Shown here: positions 62,310 through 64,000 of the stretch, piece by piece
Position numbering within the stretch: position 1 is the first letter of the stretch
Layout of the letters: the number at the start of each line of letters is the position of its first letter
The notes under the pieces: model-generated
Databases searched by the model: none
Told to the model about the DNA's origin: nothing
What the model saw: the letters and a program-made list of their open reading frames with translations, nothing else
Translations under genes and position numbers: made by a program
Source of the DNA: Tsukamurella sp040611135
GTDB taxonomy: Bacteria > Actinomycetota > Actinomycetes > Mycobacteriales > Mycobacteriaceae
Direction: 5' to 3'
Assembly: GCF_040611135.1 (NCBI RefSeq)
Contig: NZ_JBEXNL010000017.1
Span: forward strand, 1 to 64,000
Length of the DNA: 64,000 nt

Positions 62310-62966
62310 CTAGCGCAGGTGGGTCGAGAGGGTCTGGACAGCCGGCTTGAGGACCTTCTCGCGCCAGTCGTCGTTCGAGGTGCGTTCGGCCTCGGTGCTG
62401 ATCTCGAAGTAGAACCGTCCGGACTGGCACACCGCCTCGATGACGCTCTCGGTGCGCACATCGCAGCGCTGCGGGCCCCAGGCGGACCCCACGTCGAGAT
62501 GCTTGCCGTGCGTCGAGAGCTGCTCGTCGTAGTACTGCGCGATGGTGGCGGGCGTCGAGATCGCCGGGAGACTGACCTCGAGGAAGGTCAGTCCTTTCAG
62601 GTCGTGCTCGTTCGGGAGCGTGAAGCTGTACGCGCACGTGCCCTTCGGGAGTACGCCCCCGGACGATCCGCCCGACACCGACAGATCGGGGTTGACGGTG
62701 CCCAGACGTCCGAGGAGGGTGATCTTCTTCGGCTTGCGCGTGATGTCTGTGGCCTGCGGCAGGATCGCGGTGATCTCCTGGTCGGTGAGCAGCGTGCACG
62801 TGTCGGGCCACTGGGAGAACGGGACCTCGCCGGCGGGGACCGAGATCGGTGCGCCGGTGGTGATCGGGGAGCCGAACGTGATGTCCGGCGTGCCGCTGCA
62901 GCTCGCGACGGACGAGGCAACGACCAGGGATGCAGCCACAATGGCGATCGAGTACGTGCGATTCAT
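62310..62966 (-). CDS. DUF3558-type lipoprotein
   Basis: 218-residue lipoprotein: signal peptide with lipobox VASC at about 20-23, Pro/Thr linker, then a DUF3558-like domain starting near PDTCTLLTDQEITAILP. Later Cys residues in GTCAYSFT, RCDV and AVCQSGR fit internal disulphides. Function unknown; the family is large in mycolate-containing actinobacteria. Its own leaderless promoter begins immediately after the aroE-like stop. Confidence 0.8.
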   Translation of the reverse strand: MNRTYSIAIVAASLVVASSVASCSGTPDITFGSPITTGAPISVPAGEVPFSQWPDTCTLLTDQEITAILPQATDITRKPKKITLLGRLGTVNPDLSVSGGSSGGVLPKGTCAYSFTLPNEHDLKGLTFLEVSLPAISTPATIAQYYDEQLSTHGKHLDVGSAWGPQRCDVRTESVIEAVCQSGRFYFEISTEAERTSNDDWREKVLKPAVQTLSTHLR

Positions 62967-62973
62967 GAGTCGA

Positions 62974-62979
62974 AAGGTA
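62974..62979 (-). promoter_or_regulatory. -10 box of DUF3558 gene
   Basis: Minus-strand TACCTT, 7 bases, then ATG 62966. It abuts the stop codon (62980-62982) of the upstream gene. Confidence 0.5.
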
Positions 62980-63804
62980 CTAGGAGCGCGAGTATTCCGA
63001 GGCGCGGCGTACCAGGTCCGGGTCGGGGCGAACGCCGGTGTAGAGCACGAACTGCTCGGCGGCCTGCAGGGCGATAACCTCGGCGCCAGTGATCACCGTC
63101 GCGCCGGCCGCGCGCCCGGCGCGCACCAGCGGCGTCTCCGGCGGCATCGCCACCACGTCGAAGACGGTGTCGGCAGCGGCGATCAGTGCTGCCGGGAACG
63201 ACAGATCGTCGGCGGCCGGACCGCCCGCCATCCCGACGGGCGTCGCATTGACCAGGACCCGGGCACCGTCGGGCGCGGTGGTCGCGTGCCGGAAGCCGTA
63301 CTGGCCCGCGAGCGCGGTGCCCGCTTCGGTGTTGCGGGCCACGACCGTCACGTCGGAGCAACCGTGATCGCGCAGCGCCGCGACCACGGCCTTGGCCATG
63401 CCGCCCGACCCGGCGACGGCAACGGGCAGTGCCGGGTCGACCGCGTTCGACGCGAGCAGCGAGGCGACCGCCGCGTAGTCCGTGTTGTAGGCGTGCAGCA
63501 CACCGTCGACATTGACGATCGTGTTCACCGAGTCGATCGCGGTCGCCGACGGCTCCATGACGTCCACCAGCTCGATCACCGCCTCCTTGAAGGGCATCGA
63601 GATCGCGCAGCCGCGGACACCCAGAGCCCGCACCCCGCCGATCGCCGCCGGCAGATCGGTGGTGGTGAAGGCCTTGTAGAAGAAATTCAGACTCAATTCC
63701 CGGTACAGGAAGTTGTGGAACCGGGTACCGATGTTGCTGGGCCGGCCGGAGAGTGACATGCACAGGACGGTGTCGCGGTCGGGCATGGCGATCGTGTCGT
63801 TCAT
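62980..63804 (-). CDS. Shikimate dehydrogenase-like protein
   Basis: 274-residue AroE/YdiB-like NADP enzyme. The catalytic Lys is in SMPFKEAV (standard PFK-type K) and the Asp in NTDYAAVASLL; the usual NTDxxG glycine is absent. The substrate loop reads SLSGRPSNIG in place of SLSP-IHN. The Rossmann motif is VAGSGGMAKAVVAAL, not GAGGA. It is therefore an AroE-like paralogue, perhaps for quinate or another cyclitol acid. ATG 63804 follows TAGGGT by 7 bases, which excludes the longer upstream frame. Confidence 0.8.
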   Translation of the reverse strand: MNDTIAMPDRDTVLCMSLSGRPSNIGTRFHNFLYRELSLNFFYKAFTTTDLPAAIGGVRALGVRGCAISMPFKEAVIELVDVMEPSATAIDSVNTIVNVDGVLHAYNTDYAAVASLLASNAVDPALPVAVAGSGGMAKAVVAALRDHGCSDVTVVARNTEAGTALAGQYGFRHATTAPDGARVLVNATPVGMAGGPAADDLSFPAALIAAADTVFDVVAMPPETPLVRAGRAAGATVITGAEVIALQAAEQFVLYTGVRPDPDLVRRASEYSRS

Positions 63805-63811
63805 CCCGCTC

Positions 63812-63817
63812 ACCCTA
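63812..63817 (-). promoter_or_regulatory. -10 box of AroE-like gene
   Basis: Minus-strand TAGGGT, 7 bases, then ATG 63804. The pncB start has the same hexamer and spacing. Confidence 0.6.
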
Positions 63818-63848
63818 ATCCGCCCGCAGCCCGGCCGTGGGCGGGTCG

Positions 63849-64000
63849 CTACGGCGCCTTCGTGATGGCGAGGGTCGCGAACGCCACCGCGCGCGCACAT
63901 TCGACGGTGCGTCCGGGGGAGGGATTGGTCGAGCCCGCAATCGTCACCACGATGGCCTGCTCGGAAGCGAATACAGCCGAGCAGTAGTTGTTCTCCGAAT
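63849..64000 (-). CDS. 3' end of a secreted or lipoprotein gene (partial)
   Basis: The last 50 codons of a minus-strand gene enter from the right edge and end at TAG 63849-63851. The fragment includes ENNYCSAVFASEQAIVVTIAG and PGRTVECARAVAFATLA, with two cysteines. This resembles the C-terminus of mycobacterial DUF3558/DUF5642-type lipoproteins. The assignment is weak because the N-terminus is outside the window. Confidence 0.55.
   Translation of the reverse strand, partial: SENNYCSAVFASEQAIVVTIAGSTNPSPGRTVECARAVAFATLAITKAP

Noticed and set aside
58012..62811. A 1,599-codon minus-strand open frame opposite the helicase-nuclease
   Set aside because: It is a shadow of GC-rich codons: Arg/Gly/Val/Asp-rich, no domain, no promoter. 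The plus-strand frame carries all helicase motifs.
62980..63900. Longer N-terminus for the AroE-like protein
   Set aside because: The extra 32 residues are Arg/Gly/Pro noise, and the -10 box at 63812-63817 lies inside them.

Overview
This window looks like chromosomal DNA of a high-GC actinobacterium of the order Mycobacteriales. A Tsukamurella- or Gordonia-like genus is my guess; I did no database search. The evidence is the roughly 70% GC composition, dense coding, LpqH-type and DUF3558-type lipoproteins, a hemophore-like secreted protein, several FadD-type acyl ligases, NucS mismatch repair, the GlgE pathway, and gene order. From memory of the Mycobacterium tuberculosis map, the backbone follows Rv1321 to Rv1343c: nucS, Rv1322, mce, fadA4, Rv1324, glgB, glgE, dinG, pncB, clpS, Rv1332, mec, cysO, cysM, rhomboid, Rv1339, rphA, the XTP pyrophosphatase, then the Rv1342c/Rv1343c pair. 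Accessory genes interrupt it, and glgP, Rv1333 and murI are absent from their expected places.

Layout. 1-93: 3' end of a 5S rRNA gene and its terminator. 180-8531: nucS and a zinc-ribbon partner, a DivIVA-like coiled coil, methylmalonyl-CoA epimerase diverging from a thiolase, a DUF3817 membrane protein, a lipase/acyl-ligase fusion, and a CnoX-like chaperedoxin. 8588-22514: accessory genes (sugar ABC importer without ATPase, HSL hydrolase, FadD36-like ligase, two LpqH-like lipoproteins, LysR beside mqo, a MocR/PPOX pair, a DUF222-HNH protein, an MBL hydrolase). 22514-28895: glgB, glgE and dinG, leftward. 28975-31995: two regulator/target pairs, LysR with SnoaL and TetR with hydrolase. 31997-40129: two leftward operons that together break down urate and recycle glyoxylate (uraD-hiuH-uricase-permease and hyi-glxR-gcl-glxK). 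40244-41730: a thiamine-binding/HTH pair and a PIN-domain toxin-antitoxin locus. 41734-49204: NAD salvage (pncB-pncA), clpS, the mec-cysO-cysM cysteine module, rhomboid, cAMP phosphodiesterase-like protein, RNase PH and XTP pyrophosphatase. 49252-50770: a cytoplasmic subtilase with a separately promoted small propeptide-like protein. 50927-57975: LCP ligase, small secreted proteins, tRNA-Leu, two membrane proteins, a FadD15-like ligase and a DEAD-box helicase. 58084-64000: a 1,405-residue SF1 helicase-nuclease, a DUF3558 lipoprotein, an AroE-like dehydrogenase, and the 3' end of another gene.

Regulation is unusually readable. More than twenty genes have a TANNNT-like -10 box ending 6-9 bases before the start codon, the signature of leaderless mRNAs. 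One such box, at 43620-43626, reads in both directions and appears to serve pncB and clpS. The urate and glyoxylate operons share an almost identical promoter/operator block. An octamer, GACGGTGC or its complement, occurs about once per kilobase, more than ten times the composition expectation, in coding and non-coding DNA alike.

Best candidates for something undescribed: the subtilase/mini-propeptide pair, the stand-alone SF1 helicase-nuclease, the shared urate/glyoxylate operator, and the hyperabundant octamer. All functions are inferred from sequence read by eye.
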